From: Candidatus Cryptobacteroides excrementipullorum
Lineage (GTDB): Bacteria > Bacteroidota > Bacteroidia > Bacteroidales > UBA932
DNA: 35,292 nucleotides
NCBI GenBank assembly: GCA_017695065.1
Contig: JADILZ010000110.1
Location: forward strand, 1 to 35,292
Direction: 5' to 3'
Shown here: positions 8,036 to 16,122 of the stretch, piece by piece
How positions within the stretch are numbered: the stretch's first letter is position 1
How the letters are laid out: every line of letters starts with the position of its first letter
Made by a program: the position numbers and the translations under genes
Notes under the pieces: generated by a model
Databases searched by the model: none
The model's input: only the letters and a program-made list of their open reading frames with translations
Told to the model about the DNA's origin: nothing

Positions 8036-8066
8036 TGCAAGACACGGTTTTTAACTCAGGAATTAT

Positions 8067-9008
8067 ATGTTATTCAATATCTTACAGACAATCACACCGG
8101 CAGATACCGCTGAAATCAACAAGATAGAGTCCGCCGCGAGAGAGACACTGGAACACATAGCCACCACTCCTCTCGATGAGCTCCTCCCGGAACTTATCAA
8201 GGACATCATCAATTTCGGTATCAAGGTACTTATCGCTCTCCTGATATACTGCATAGGCGCGTGGCTGATAAAGAAAATCAGGAAGATGCTCCACCGGATC
8301 TTTGAAAGAAGGAATACGGAAAAGGCGATAGCCTCGTTCGTTGAAAGCCTCACAAGCATAGCCCTGATGGTGATACTTGTAATCATAACCGTCGGGACAC
8401 TCGGTGTGAACACTACGTCACTTGCCGCACTGCTCGCTGCCGGAGGTATGGCCATCGGTATGGCCCTCAGCGGCACAGTACAGAATTTTGCCGGAGGAAT
8501 CATGATTCTGGTATTCAAACCATTCAAGGCAGGGGACTTCATCGAGACAGAAAACGGATACTCCGGTACTGTCACTGACGTGAATATCTTCAGCACCAAG
8601 CTCACCACTACGGACAACAGGATAATAATCATCCCCAACGGGACACTTTCCAACGGGACGGTGAACAACTACTCCATGAACACCATGAGGCGTGTGGAGT
8701 GGCTTGTAGGCGTGGAGTACGGCACATCGGCCGAAGAAGTGAAGAATGTTCTCAAATCAATAGTGTCAGGGGAAAAGCGCATCCTGTATGCCGATACAGG
8801 AGCGCCTGCCGACCCTCTCATCGCAGTCAATGCACTCAAGGACAGCGCAGTGGAATATGTGGTACGTGTCTGGGTGAAAAAAGAGGACTACTGGGACGTG
8901 TTCTATGAACTCAATGAGGTAATATACACCGTTCTCCCGCAGAAAGGCATCGGTTTCCCGTTCCCTCAGATGGATATACATTTTCCTGACGGGGCGCCGA
9001 AAAACTGA
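8067..9008 (+). CDS. Small-conductance mechanosensitive channel, MscS family
   Basis: A 313-residue inner-membrane channel. Hydrophobic segments lie near residues 48-68 and 90-113. The pore-lining TM3 follows, with the Gly/Ala pattern ALLAAGGMAIGMALSG at about 120-135, then the conserved junction VFKPFKAGD. The MscS beta-domain has the IPNGTLSNGTVNNYS motif. A C-terminal alpha/beta domain ends in FPQMDIHF. It starts 31 nt after cysteate synthase, so it may share that transcript. Its normal role is relief of hypo-osmotic stress. A role in sulfonate release would be speculation from position alone. It ends 1 nt before the stop of the convergent acyltransferase, with no terminator between them. 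Confidence 0.92.
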   Translation: MLFNILQTITPADTAEINKIESAARETLEHIATTPLDELLPELIKDIINFGIKVLIALLIYCIGAWLIKKIRKMLHRIFERRNTEKAIASFVESLTSIALMVILVIITVGTLGVNTTSLAALLAAGGMAIGMALSGTVQNFAGGIMILVFKPFKAGDFIETENGYSGTVTDVNIFSTKLTTTDNRIIIIPNGTLSNGTVNNYSMNTMRRVEWLVGVEYGTSAEEVKNVLKSIVSGEKRILYADTGAPADPLIAVNALKDSAVEYVVRVWVKKEDYWDVFYELNEVIYTVLPQKGIGFPFPQMDIHFPDGAPKN

Positions 9009-9009
9009 A

Positions 9010-10182
9010 TCATTTCCAGCCTGGCAGCGTGTTCTTTTCACGGAGCATCTCCTTTGATACCACAGGATTGGCATATATGTGCAGGAATATGGTCCTGAGA
9101 TCATTCCTGTCAAGTTCCTTCTCCACGGTGTCAAGCTGGTGCTCCATGTATCCTGTAAAGCTCTCCACGTCATCCTTGGTGTAGCGGTCGGAATATTTGC
9201 CCGTACCGGTGACCATGTCGTATGCCAGGAAGTTGGTCTTCCACAGACGGTATCCCTCTATCACCCTGAGATCCACGGCATGGCGGATAAGCTGGTAACG
9301 GTCATTCTTGTCACACAGTGACGCCACCGCAATCTCCTCCGAAGTGAGAGGCTTGCCGATATTCAGATGTATGTTGCCTTTCTGCTGCTTTATTCCTGTA
9401 AGTATGCTGTTCAGGTCCTCTCCCGGAGCCTTTACATACTTGCGGCTTCTCGATATGAGGAGCTCCCTTGCCTTCAGGACATCGCACGGTTCTATCTCAT
9501 ACGAAATGCTCATCGGTATGATGTTCAGTTCTTCGAAATTCTTCCTGAAATCCGACGTCCCGCTCATGTCGAGCATCTTGAGAAGTCCCTGCTCAGTCAT
9601 GTCCAGCCCGTCTTTCGTGCGGCCCTGTCGCTGAGCGAGCCAGATAGAGCTTTTCTGCTCGGTGATATTGAGCCTGATGTACTTGGACAACATCTGGGAC
9701 GAGAGGTAAAGCTCCCTCGCAGAAATGCCCCTGACGACCTTTATCATCCTGTTGGAGCGGATGAGGTATTCTATGAACTTGTTGGTGATGAGGTTGTCCC
9801 CGACCGCAATTTCAGTCATCGGTATGCCGTTCCTGTAAAGGACAAGCTGGGTGATGGCCGGGTCGAGGATGATATCTCTGTGATTTGAAAGGGCAAGGAA
9901 CTTGCCCCTTTTCTTGTCGATGTTTGACACCCCGTCATAAGAGAATATGTGTGCAGTGTGGTCAAGCACCCATTCCACGACCTTTGACATGACCATAATC
10001 TGGAAATCGTCGATGCCCCTTACCCTCTTGAGCAGGTTCCTGAGAAAGTCAGGAGATTCATCAGGGAAGAAATACTGCGACACTTCGGTTATGACAGGAT
10101 TGTCAGCCACTTTTCCCAACGCTTCTACCGCCTCTTCATCTGTATAGGGGCTAATACTTTCAAATTCAGATAAGTCAACCAT
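9010..10182 (-). CDS. PlsC-like acyltransferase (1-acyl-glycerol-3-phosphate acyltransferase family)
   Basis: A 390-residue protein of the large acyltransferase family. Motif I reads SNHRDIILDPA with H101 and D107, an HX5D spacing rather than canonical HX4D (D103 is also near). The region equivalent to motif III (FPEGTR) reads AQRQGRTKDG at about 183-192, with Gln186 where related proteins, as I recall them, have Glu. NIIPMSISYEIEPCD resembles motif IV. Roughly 75 N-terminal and 150 C-terminal residues flank the core. The expected role is acylation of lysophosphatidate or another lipid at the membrane. It is on the strand opposite the cysteate synthase cluster but shares a 12-nt leader motif with it. 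The acceptor cannot be told from sequence, and a sulfonolipid acceptor is only a hypothesis. Confidence 0.8.
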   Translation of the reverse strand: MVDLSEFESISPYTDEEAVEALGKVADNPVITEVSQYFFPDESPDFLRNLLKRVRGIDDFQIMVMSKVVEWVLDHTAHIFSYDGVSNIDKKRGKFLALSNHRDIILDPAITQLVLYRNGIPMTEIAVGDNLITNKFIEYLIRSNRMIKVVRGISARELYLSSQMLSKYIRLNITEQKSSIWLAQRQGRTKDGLDMTEQGLLKMLDMSGTSDFRKNFEELNIIPMSISYEIEPCDVLKARELLISRSRKYVKAPGEDLNSILTGIKQQKGNIHLNIGKPLTSEEIAVASLCDKNDRYQLIRHAVDLRVIEGYRLWKTNFLAYDMVTGTGKYSDRYTKDDVESFTGYMEHQLDTVEKELDRNDLRTIFLHIYANPVVSKEMLREKNTLPGWK

Positions 10183-10193
10183 ATTTTTTGTTT

Positions 10194-10205
10194 TTAACGT
10201 CAGTC
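10194..10205 (-). promoter_or_regulatory. 12-nt leader motif upstream of the acyltransferase
   Basis: On the minus strand this reads GACTGACGTTAA and is followed by an A-rich run and the ATG at 10182. It is identical to the motif at 6722-6733 before cysteate synthase. The neighbouring bases (to about 10228) are rich in further ACGT/TGACGTAACG variants. Confidence 0.35.
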
Positions 10206-10279
10206 AGACGCACGTTACGTCATTTTGACGGATTGATTATATATTTCTATCGGATATATCGGGAACTGTGTGCTGAAGG

Positions 10280-10287
10280 CAAATATA
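10280..10287 (-). promoter_or_regulatory. Candidate -7 box for the acyltransferase gene
   Basis: The minus strand reads TATATTTG, an exact match to TAnnTTTG, about 98 nt upstream of the acyltransferase ATG. This predicts a leader of about 90 nt that contains the 12-nt motif at 10194-10205. Confidence 0.45.
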
Positions 10288-10361
10288 GGAAAATTTGTAA
10301 TAATAATGTAATATTTCCTTGCCAATTTCCCTCTCCGGGCACTTGCGATACAGACCCGCAC

Positions 10362-11579
10362 TCAGCCTCTGCGGAAAAGGACCGAGCTGTCTCCATAGCT
10401 AAGGAAACGGAATCCGGACGAAAGGGCATAGTCATAAATCCGTCTCCAGTCACCGCCCACAAAAGCTGAGATCAGAAGCAGAAGGGTGCTCTTGGGCTGA
10501 TGGAAATTGGTCACAAGCACATCCACCACGCGGAACTTGTAACCCGGTACGATGATTATTCTCGTACCTGTCTTCAGTTCGTCGAGACCTTCGGAATCAA
10601 GATATGAGGTTATCGCATCCAGAGCCTCGGCAAGCGTGTATCCGTATTCCTTATCGTAAGGCATCCACTGGCCTATATCGGACGGATGCCCGTTCTCGAT
10701 GCACTGCACACCTGCGAAATAAAGGGACTCGAGCGTCCTCACCGATGTGGTACCCACGGCCACAACAGGCCTTCCGCCCTTACGAAGGTCTTCTATGAAG
10801 CTGCGGCTTACCGAAAAGGGCTCCCTGTGCATCGTATGCCCCGATATTTCAGAGCTTTTCACCGGCAGGAAAGTACCGGCCCCGACATGAAGGCACACGG
10901 TCTCCATATCGACTCCCTTTTCCTTGATGCGGTCCAGCACCTCTCGTGTGAAATGCAGCCCGGCTGTCGGGGCAGCGACAGATCCTCTGTACCGTGCATA
11001 TAGGGTCTGGTACCTTTCCCTGTCCACATCCTCCGTATCCCTGTTCAGGTAAGGTGGTATAGGGATGGAGCCGCATATCTCCAGTACCCTTGAAAAAGGA
11101 ATGCCTCCCTGCCAGGAAAACTCTACAGTGGAAGTCTCCCCGTCACGCTCCACCAGGGCCGCCTTGAGGTCCAGGGCAGAGACTTCAGGGTCTATGCCGG
11201 GGTTGTAAAGAGAAAGGATGTCCCCTTTCCATTTTTTCACGTTCCCGACAATGCATCTCCACCGGCAAGACGAGACGGCGGCAAATATGAGGTTGTACTC
11301 GCACGGCTCCACCGGCTCAAGGCAGAATATCTCGATGCATGCTCCCGTAGGACGTTGGAAATGAAGCCTTGCAGGCACCACCTTGGTATCGTTGAACACC
11401 ATGATGGCGTCAGAGGGGATAATGTCAGGTATGTCACTGAAGACATGTTCGCTTACAGCTCCGTCCCTGTATTCCAGAAGCCTGGATGCGTCCCTGCGCT
11501 CCAGGGGGTATTTGGCAATCCGTTCCTCAGGAAGCGGATAGTCATAGTCATCTATCTTGATCTCAGGTATCATTTTCAT
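10362..11579 (-). CDS. queA: S-adenosylmethionine:tRNA ribosyltransferase-isomerase (QueA family)
   Basis: This enzyme transfers the ribosyl part of SAM to preQ1 at position 34 of tRNA, making epoxyqueuosine. The start chosen at 11579 (MKMIPEIKIDDYDY) gives 405 residues. The frame is open further upstream to 11726, but that part has no family sequence and would begin before the promoter box. Family motifs include DYPLPEERIAKYPLERRDASRLL at the N-terminus, FNDTKVVPARL, SVAAPTAGLHFT, HVGAGTF, VGTTSVRTLE and the C-terminal TNFHQPKSTLLLLISAF. Bacteroidetes often encode both a ~350-residue and a ~400-residue member; this is the long type, so its exact role relative to the short QueA is less certain. 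ATG at 11573 is an alternative start. Confidence 0.88.
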   Translation of the reverse strand: MKMIPEIKIDDYDYPLPEERIAKYPLERRDASRLLEYRDGAVSEHVFSDIPDIIPSDAIMVFNDTKVVPARLHFQRPTGACIEIFCLEPVEPCEYNLIFAAVSSCRWRCIVGNVKKWKGDILSLYNPGIDPEVSALDLKAALVERDGETSTVEFSWQGGIPFSRVLEICGSIPIPPYLNRDTEDVDRERYQTLYARYRGSVAAPTAGLHFTREVLDRIKEKGVDMETVCLHVGAGTFLPVKSSEISGHTMHREPFSVSRSFIEDLRKGGRPVVAVGTTSVRTLESLYFAGVQCIENGHPSDIGQWMPYDKEYGYTLAEALDAITSYLDSEGLDELKTGTRIIIVPGYKFRVVDVLVTNFHQPKSTLLLLISAFVGGDWRRIYDYALSSGFRFLSYGDSSVLFRRG

Positions 11580-11595
11580 GAGTCGAATAAAAATT

Positions 11596-11611
11596 GCGCG
11601 AAAATACGCAA
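11596..11611 (-). promoter_or_regulatory. queA core promoter (16-nt motif shared with pyrD)
   Basis: The minus strand reads TTGCGTATTTTCGCGC. The core TATTTTCG differs by one base from TAnnTTTG and would start transcription near 11592, giving a 13-19 nt leader. Exactly the same 16 nt precede pyrD at 12588-12603, in the same orientation relative to the gene. Confidence 0.6.
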
Positions 11612-12026
11612 TTGTCACGAAAAATGAAAACAGGAACTGGGTTCGGAAACGGCAGCGAAGCAGTTTACAAAATCGAATCACAAAAGTAATTACATTATTC
11701 ACACAAGTCATTTGACATAACATCATTTTAAATACATCTGTAAATATCGGTACATATTCACTTCTTTAAAATCAGAATAATTTATAGTGGTTTTTATTAT
11801 TTTATATATTACTAAAAACCAAGCATTTAATAATATCTATCTATATAATTTGAGCAAGTATATGCAGTAAATTTCAGAATTTTACCGCAGTAATGTTGTA
11901 AATACACTGTCTAATTTACATAATATATCTAATAACCAAATATTTAACATTAATCATATAAACCTTTGGTATAATATTTTTCACCGTGTCAGTTCTTTTA
12001 TTTACAAAAATTAATCGGTCTTGATA
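11612..12026. other. AT-rich intergenic island
   Basis: This is a markedly AT-rich, gene-free stretch in an otherwise balanced window. It holds a hairpin with 8-bp arms GGTTTTTA/TAAAAACC (11789-11796 and 11813-11820, 16-nt loop). It also holds an operator-like inverted repeat TGTAAAT-N10-ATTTACA at 11897-11920. Many stops in all frames argue against coding. It probably carries regulatory sites for the XRE gene. A small RNA cannot be excluded, but there is no convincing terminator. Confidence 0.5.
11897..11920. promoter_or_regulatory. Inverted repeat, possible operator
   Basis: TGTAAAT and ATTTACA form a perfect 7-bp inverted repeat with a 10-nt spacer. The spacing suits a dimeric helix-turn-helix protein, and the site is about 150 nt upstream of an XRE regulator gene. 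Confidence 0.35.
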
Positions 12027-12058
12027 TACATTTGTTAATAAAATTATAACTACATTTG
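12027..12058 (+). promoter_or_regulatory. Twin -7 boxes / direct repeat before the XRE gene
   Basis: TACATTTG occurs at 12027-12034 and 12051-12058, both matching TAnnTTTG. The repeat extends to 13 nt with one mismatch (TACATTTGTTAAT and TACATTTGTGAAT), period 24. The second copy predicts a start of transcription near 12064, just before the ATG at 12070. This makes the upstream GTG at 12058 an unlikely start codon. Confidence 0.55.
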
Positions 12059-12069
12059 TGAATCAAACA

Positions 12070-12564
12070 ATGACAAATATGAACCGGAGATTACAGCAGT
12101 TTCTGGATGCGGAAAACATCACACAGGCTCAGTTTGCGGCAAGAATCAATGTCGCCCCTGCAAGCATATCGCACATCATCGCCGGCAGGAACAAGCCTGG
12201 ATTCGATTTCATGCAGAACACCATGAAAGCCTTCCCCGAACTGAATATAGAATGGCTTATCAACGGACAAGGGAAAATGTACAGGCAGCCTGCCCAGTCC
12301 ACAGTACCGCAGCAGCCACAGGACACTGCCCCTGTGACAGGCACCCTCTTCATGGATGAGAACGTGCTCCGGGATATGCCCGTGACGGTGGAACCCCTCC
12401 GAGAATCCGATAAAAGCGATGTACCCCACGATGTTGCCGCGAATATCGGAATCCCAGAGAGGGAAATCCCCCTTTCCGACATACTCAAAAAGTCTGAAAG
12501 ACAGCGTAAAGCAACGAAAATTGTAGTGTTCTATGATGACGGTACTTTCCAGGAATTCCAGTGA
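12070..12564 (+). CDS. XRE-family helix-turn-helix transcriptional regulator
   Basis: A 164-residue protein with an N-terminal XRE/Cro-type helix-turn-helix at about residues 4-62 (ENITQAQFAARINVAPASISHIIAGRNKP region), followed by FELNIEWL-like text and INGQGKMYR. A low-complexity Pro/Gln linker follows, then a short C-terminal KIVVFYDDGTFQEFQ. This layout recurs in many Bacteroidetes regulators of unknown target. ATG at 12070 is preferred because the GTG at 12058 overlaps the -7 box; ATG at 12079 (MNRRLQQFL) is also plausible. Repeats at the promoter suggest autoregulation. The gene is 57 nt before pyrD, which has its own promoter. Confidence 0.8.
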   Translation: MTNMNRRLQQFLDAENITQAQFAARINVAPASISHIIAGRNKPGFDFMQNTMKAFPELNIEWLINGQGKMYRQPAQSTVPQQPQDTAPVTGTLFMDENVLRDMPVTVEPLRESDKSDVPHDVAANIGIPEREIPLSDILKKSERQRKATKIVVFYDDGTFQEFQ

Positions 12565-12587
12565 AATGCGTACAGCCTTTGAAATTT

Positions 12588-12603
12588 TTGCGTATTTTCG
12601 CGC
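12588..12603 (+). promoter_or_regulatory. pyrD core promoter (16-nt motif shared with queA)
   Basis: TTGCGTATTTTCGCGC is identical to the motif upstream of queA. With the -7 core TATTTTCG at 12593-12600, transcription would start near 12607. This favours the pyrD ATG at 12622 over the one at 12610. Confidence 0.6.
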
Positions 12604-12621
12604 CGTTAAATGACCGAGACG

Positions 12622-13662
12622 ATGTACAAACATTTAATCAGGCCGATATTGTTCCGGTTCAATGCGGAAACGGCACACAACATTACATTCGGGGCTCTTT
12701 CCGTCCTGAAGCGTATCCCGCTTGCAAAGCAGGTGACAAGGCTGATGTTCTGCAAATCCGCCCCGGAGCTTTCAAAGGAGGTGTTCGGACGGGTATTCCC
12801 GAACCCTGTCGGGCTCGCAGGAGGGCTTGACAAGAACGGTGAGCACTATAATGACCTGGCAAACTTCGGATTCGGTTTCATAGAGATAGGATCGCTGACC
12901 CCCGAGCCGCAGGACGGCAACCCGAAGCCGAGACTGTTCCGCGTCGTAAAAGACCGGGCCATAATCAACCGGATGGGCATCAACAACAAAGGGGTCAAGA
13001 ACGCCATCGAGCACCTGAAAAGGGAAAGGCCTGAAGTCATTGTCGCCGCAAACATATCCAAGAACACTTCGAGCATGAACGAAGACGCGGCAAAGGACTA
13101 TGAGAGCGCATTCGCCCTGCTGTATGACTTCGTGGACATGTTCGTCATCAACCTCTCATGTCCGAATGTGGTCGGCCTCGCAAAGCTCCAGGACGTATCA
13201 TTCCTGTCCGAAATAGTGGACAAGCTCCTGAGCCTGAGGATGTATTTCGATGAATACAGGCCTATTCTGGTGAAGGTCTCCCCTGACATCCCGCAGCAGC
13301 AGCTGGATGAAATCATTGAATACGTCATGATGTCAGGCGTGGACGGTATCGTGGCAGGAAACACCACAAGAAGCCGTGACGGGCTTACGATCAGCCAGGA
13401 CAGGATTGATGCCATCGGGAACGGAGGAATGTCCGGGGCGCCGCTTTTCCGCAAGAATCTCAACCTGGTGAAGTACATCCACGACAAGACAGGCGGAAAC
13501 CTTCCGGTAATCGGTGTGGGAGGTATCATGTCCCCGGAACAGGCCAAGGAAATGCTTGACGCCGGAGCCTCCCTCATAGAGATATACTCCGGTTTCATAT
13601 ATGAAGGGCCGGGACTTGTAAAGCGGATACTGAAATACCTTCAGAAAACAAGAACGAAATAA
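12622..13662 (+). CDS. pyrD: Dihydroorotate dehydrogenase (quinone), class 2
   Basis: This FMN enzyme oxidises dihydroorotate to orotate in pyrimidine synthesis and passes electrons to the membrane quinone pool. With the start MYKHLIRP at 12622 it is 346 residues. An in-frame ATG at 12610 would add four residues but lies almost on the predicted transcription start. An N-terminal amphipathic helix typical of the membrane-associated class 2 form precedes the barrel. FMN and substrate motifs include NPVGLAGGLDKNGEH, SLTPEPQDGNPKPRLFR, INRMGINNKG, NLSCPNVVGL, KVSPDIP, AGNTT, GGMSGAPL and VIGVGGI. It is followed after 12 nt by cinA and is probably co-transcribed with it. Confidence 0.95.
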   Translation: MYKHLIRPILFRFNAETAHNITFGALSVLKRIPLAKQVTRLMFCKSAPELSKEVFGRVFPNPVGLAGGLDKNGEHYNDLANFGFGFIEIGSLTPEPQDGNPKPRLFRVVKDRAIINRMGINNKGVKNAIEHLKRERPEVIVAANISKNTSSMNEDAAKDYESAFALLYDFVDMFVINLSCPNVVGLAKLQDVSFLSEIVDKLLSLRMYFDEYRPILVKVSPDIPQQQLDEIIEYVMMSGVDGIVAGNTTRSRDGLTISQDRIDAIGNGGMSGAPLFRKNLNLVKYIHDKTGGNLPVIGVGGIMSPEQAKEMLDAGASLIEIYSGFIYEGPGLVKRILKYLQKTRTK

Positions 13663-13674
13663 TCCAATTCAACA

Positions 13675-14949
13675 ATGCCAAACGCTTCAATATGCACTAT
13701 CGGGGACGAGATCCTGATAGGGCAGATAATCGACACCAATTCGTCCCGTTTCGCGTCGGCCCTGAACGCCTCGGGCATCCGTGTCACCCGCATGCTGTCA
13801 TTCGGAGATGACAGGCAAGTGATTATCTCAAGTCTCGAAAAGGAGCTCAGGGAAAACGACATAGTGATAGTGACAGGCGGGCTCGGCCCGACAAAGGACG
13901 ACATCACGAAACCTGCCCTGGCGGAGCTTTCCGGAAGCAGGTCATTCAGGGAAGACCCGGTGCAGCTCGGCATCATACACAGGATACTGGAGTCTCGCGG
14001 TCTTGATGTACTTGACATCAACGCAGCACAGGCTATGGTGCCGGACACTTGCGAGGTCATTCCCAACAGGCTCGGGACAGCACCAGTGATGGTGTTCCGG
14101 TTCACCGGCGGAAGGTTCGGCCACGACTGCACGCTATATTCGCTTCCAGGAGTCCCATTTGAGGCAGAAGGGGCGATTCCGGACGTCATCGGTGACATCC
14201 GGAGACATTTCAGGACCGGTGACATCTTCCACAAGACCATCATGACATACGGGCTTGCCGAATCAAAGCTGTCCAAGATGATCGGGGCATGGGAAAGCGC
14301 CCTGCCGGCGGGCATGCACCTGGCATATCTTCCAAACCCGATTACAGGTGTGAGGCTCAGGCTGTCGATATACTCCGGAAGGCACGAAGATGAAGACCGG
14401 GAAGTGGAAGAACAGCTGAAGACACTGCGGTCGATAATCGGGGATTACATATATGCTGAGGAAGACACCACCCTGGAGGCGGTCGTAGGGAAACTTCTGA
14501 AGGAATCAGGACGGACTCTGAGCGTGGCGGAATCCTGCACCGGAGGAATGATTTCCCACCTCATAACATCTGTTCCCGGCAGCTCGGAATACTACCTCGG
14601 CTCTGTCACATCATACGCCAACTCCGTCAAGGAGAACGTCCTCGGCATCCCGGAAGAAATCATAAGCAAATACGGTGCGGTAAGCAGCGAATGTGTCGCC
14701 AGGATGGCTGAAGGGGTAAGAAGGATAACAGGCAGCGACTACTCTGTGGCCACATCCGGGATTGCAGGCCCAGGAGGAGGAACAGAAGAAAAACCGGCAG
14801 GCCTCGTATGGATAGGACTGTGCACGCCGCGGAAGACAGAGACATTCAACATTGTATTCAAGAACGACAGGAAACGCAATATCGAGAGATTTTCCGCTTC
14901 AGCTTTGGATATTCTCAGGAGAGGAATAATTTCAGACCTAAAGGTCTGA
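13675..14949 (+). CDS. cinA: CinA-family protein (competence/damage-inducible protein A)
   Basis: A 424-residue two-domain protein. The N-terminal molybdopterin-binding-like domain (ICTIGDEILIGQIIDTNS, then VTGGLGPTKDD) corresponds to the ADP-ribose/NMN-type pyrophosphatase part of CinA. The C-terminal CinA/PncC domain (SVAESCTGGMISHLIT near 283, then SYANSVKENVLGI and ATSGIAGPGGG) carries nicotinamide mononucleotide deamidase activity in characterised members. It starts 12 nt after pyrD, suggesting one transcript. The transcript probably ends at the strong hairpin at 14958-15002. Confidence 0.93.
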   Translation: MPNASICTIGDEILIGQIIDTNSSRFASALNASGIRVTRMLSFGDDRQVIISSLEKELRENDIVIVTGGLGPTKDDITKPALAELSGSRSFREDPVQLGIIHRILESRGLDVLDINAAQAMVPDTCEVIPNRLGTAPVMVFRFTGGRFGHDCTLYSLPGVPFEAEGAIPDVIGDIRRHFRTGDIFHKTIMTYGLAESKLSKMIGAWESALPAGMHLAYLPNPITGVRLRLSIYSGRHEDEDREVEEQLKTLRSIIGDYIYAEEDTTLEAVVGKLLKESGRTLSVAESCTGGMISHLITSVPGSSEYYLGSVTSYANSVKENVLGIPEEIISKYGAVSSECVARMAEGVRRITGSDYSVATSGIAGPGGGTEEKPAGLVWIGLCTPRKTETFNIVFKNDRKRNIERFSASALDILRRGIISDLKV

Positions 14950-14957
14950 CAATAAAC

Positions 14958-15002
14958 AAATGAAACATAATTGTTTTAGTTTAAAACAATTATGTTTCAT
15001 TT
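14958..15002. terminator. Bidirectional terminator, 20-bp stem
   Basis: The 18-nt arm ATGAAACATAATTGTTTT (14960-14977) and its exact complement (14983-15000) flank a 5-nt loop, and two more A-T pairs extend the stem. T-runs follow on the plus strand and the minus strand has T-rich flanks. It lies between convergent cinA and the dipeptidase gene. Confidence 0.88.
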
Positions 15003-15017
15003 TCTTTAGTATCTGAT

Positions 15018-16100
15018 TTACAAATGGTTATTGGCTACCCTCATCACGCGCAGGAAATTGCCTCCGGCGACTTTTTCTATGTCATTTTCCGTATAACCGC
15101 GCAGGCGCATCTCATCGAAAATCCTGCCTATACAGGAAATGTCCTCCATCCCTTCCGGAGTCACCTCTATGCCGTCAAAGTCCGATCCGATACCCACATG
15201 GTCTATGCCGGCGACAGATACGGCATGATCTATATGGTCCACAATCCTCTTGTATGAAGGCCTGGGAAGAGCCATCAGCTCATCCTGCACGGCATGCCAT
15301 GCCGCCCTTGCATCGGGGTCAGAAGGATTGGCAATGAAAGCTGACTCGGCAGCCTCTCCCCGCTCCATTATGCCCGATTCATCCAGAACCCTGGCAAATC
15401 CGCTGTCAAGGAAAACAGGATAGAAGTTGATCTGTATCACTCCTCCTCCGGAGGCAAGAGCCCTTATCATGTCATCCGTCATGTTCCTCGGATGGTCGGC
15501 CAGAGCCCTGCAGCATGAATGGGTGGCCACGACAGGAGCGGAGCTGCATGCTACGACATCATAGAAGGAATCATCGGAAATATGCGATACATCCACCAGC
15601 ATCCCAAGCCTGTTCATTTCGGCGACTACTTCCCTGCCGAAAGGACTCAGGCCGTTCCACCGCTTGACAGCAGAGGCGCACGAATCGCATATTGCGTTGT
15701 TGTCCGAATGACACAGCGTCATATATCTCACCCCCATGCGGTAGAACATCCTCAGCATGGAAAGGGACTGCCCTACCGGTGCCCCGTTCTCCATCCCGAT
15801 GAATATGGATATCAGTCCCTTGGAACTGTTGGAGACAGCATCCTCCGGGGAAAAGGCGAGAGCGAGAGACCCATCTGACGACTCCACCGTGTCATAAACG
15901 GCCGACAGTAGCTCAAGAGCTTTCCTGCAGGCAGCGTCAGGCCCGAGTGATGACGGGGTGTAAAGGGCGAAAAATGACGCTCCCACTCCCCCTCTCTTCA
16001 TTTTCGGGATATCCACGTGACCCCTCACGTTGTCAATGGCAAGATCTCTCAGACGCAGTATCTGGGATGGCGTATCACAATGTGAATCAAGGATGAACAT
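15018..16100 (-). CDS. Membrane dipeptidase (renal dipeptidase, peptidase family M19)
   Basis: A 360-residue zinc dipeptidase. It has the N-terminal HCD metal motif (H7, D9 in LDSHCDTP), the bridging Glu in FIGMENG near residue 104, the VSHISD His near 171, the ATHSCCRALADHPRN block, and GIGSDFDG near 305. These are the M19 metal and substrate positions. No signal peptide is seen, so it is probably cytoplasmic. It would cleave dipeptides, possibly with a D-residue at the C-terminal side. It is the last gene of the minus-strand operon, 22 nt after rlmB, ahead of a strong terminator. Confidence 0.92.
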   Translation of the reverse strand: MFILDSHCDTPSQILRLRDLAIDNVRGHVDIPKMKRGGVGASFFALYTPSSLGPDAACRKALELLSAVYDTVESSDGSLALAFSPEDAVSNSSKGLISIFIGMENGAPVGQSLSMLRMFYRMGVRYMTLCHSDNNAICDSCASAVKRWNGLSPFGREVVAEMNRLGMLVDVSHISDDSFYDVVACSSAPVVATHSCCRALADHPRNMTDDMIRALASGGGVIQINFYPVFLDSGFARVLDESGIMERGEAAESAFIANPSDPDARAAWHAVQDELMALPRPSYKRIVDHIDHAVSVAGIDHVGIGSDFDGIEVTPEGMEDISCIGRIFDEMRLRGYTENDIEKVAGGNFLRVMRVANNHL

Positions 16101-16122
16101 AAAACAGAACCTTTATTGCAGA

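Noticed and set aside
11580..11726. N-terminal extension of QueA
   Set aside because: Adds about 49 residues with no family sequence, and most of it lies upstream of the promoter box at 11596-11611.
12058..12069. GTG start for the XRE regulator
   Set aside because: The GTG begins with the last base of the -7 box TACATTTG, so it would precede the transcription start.
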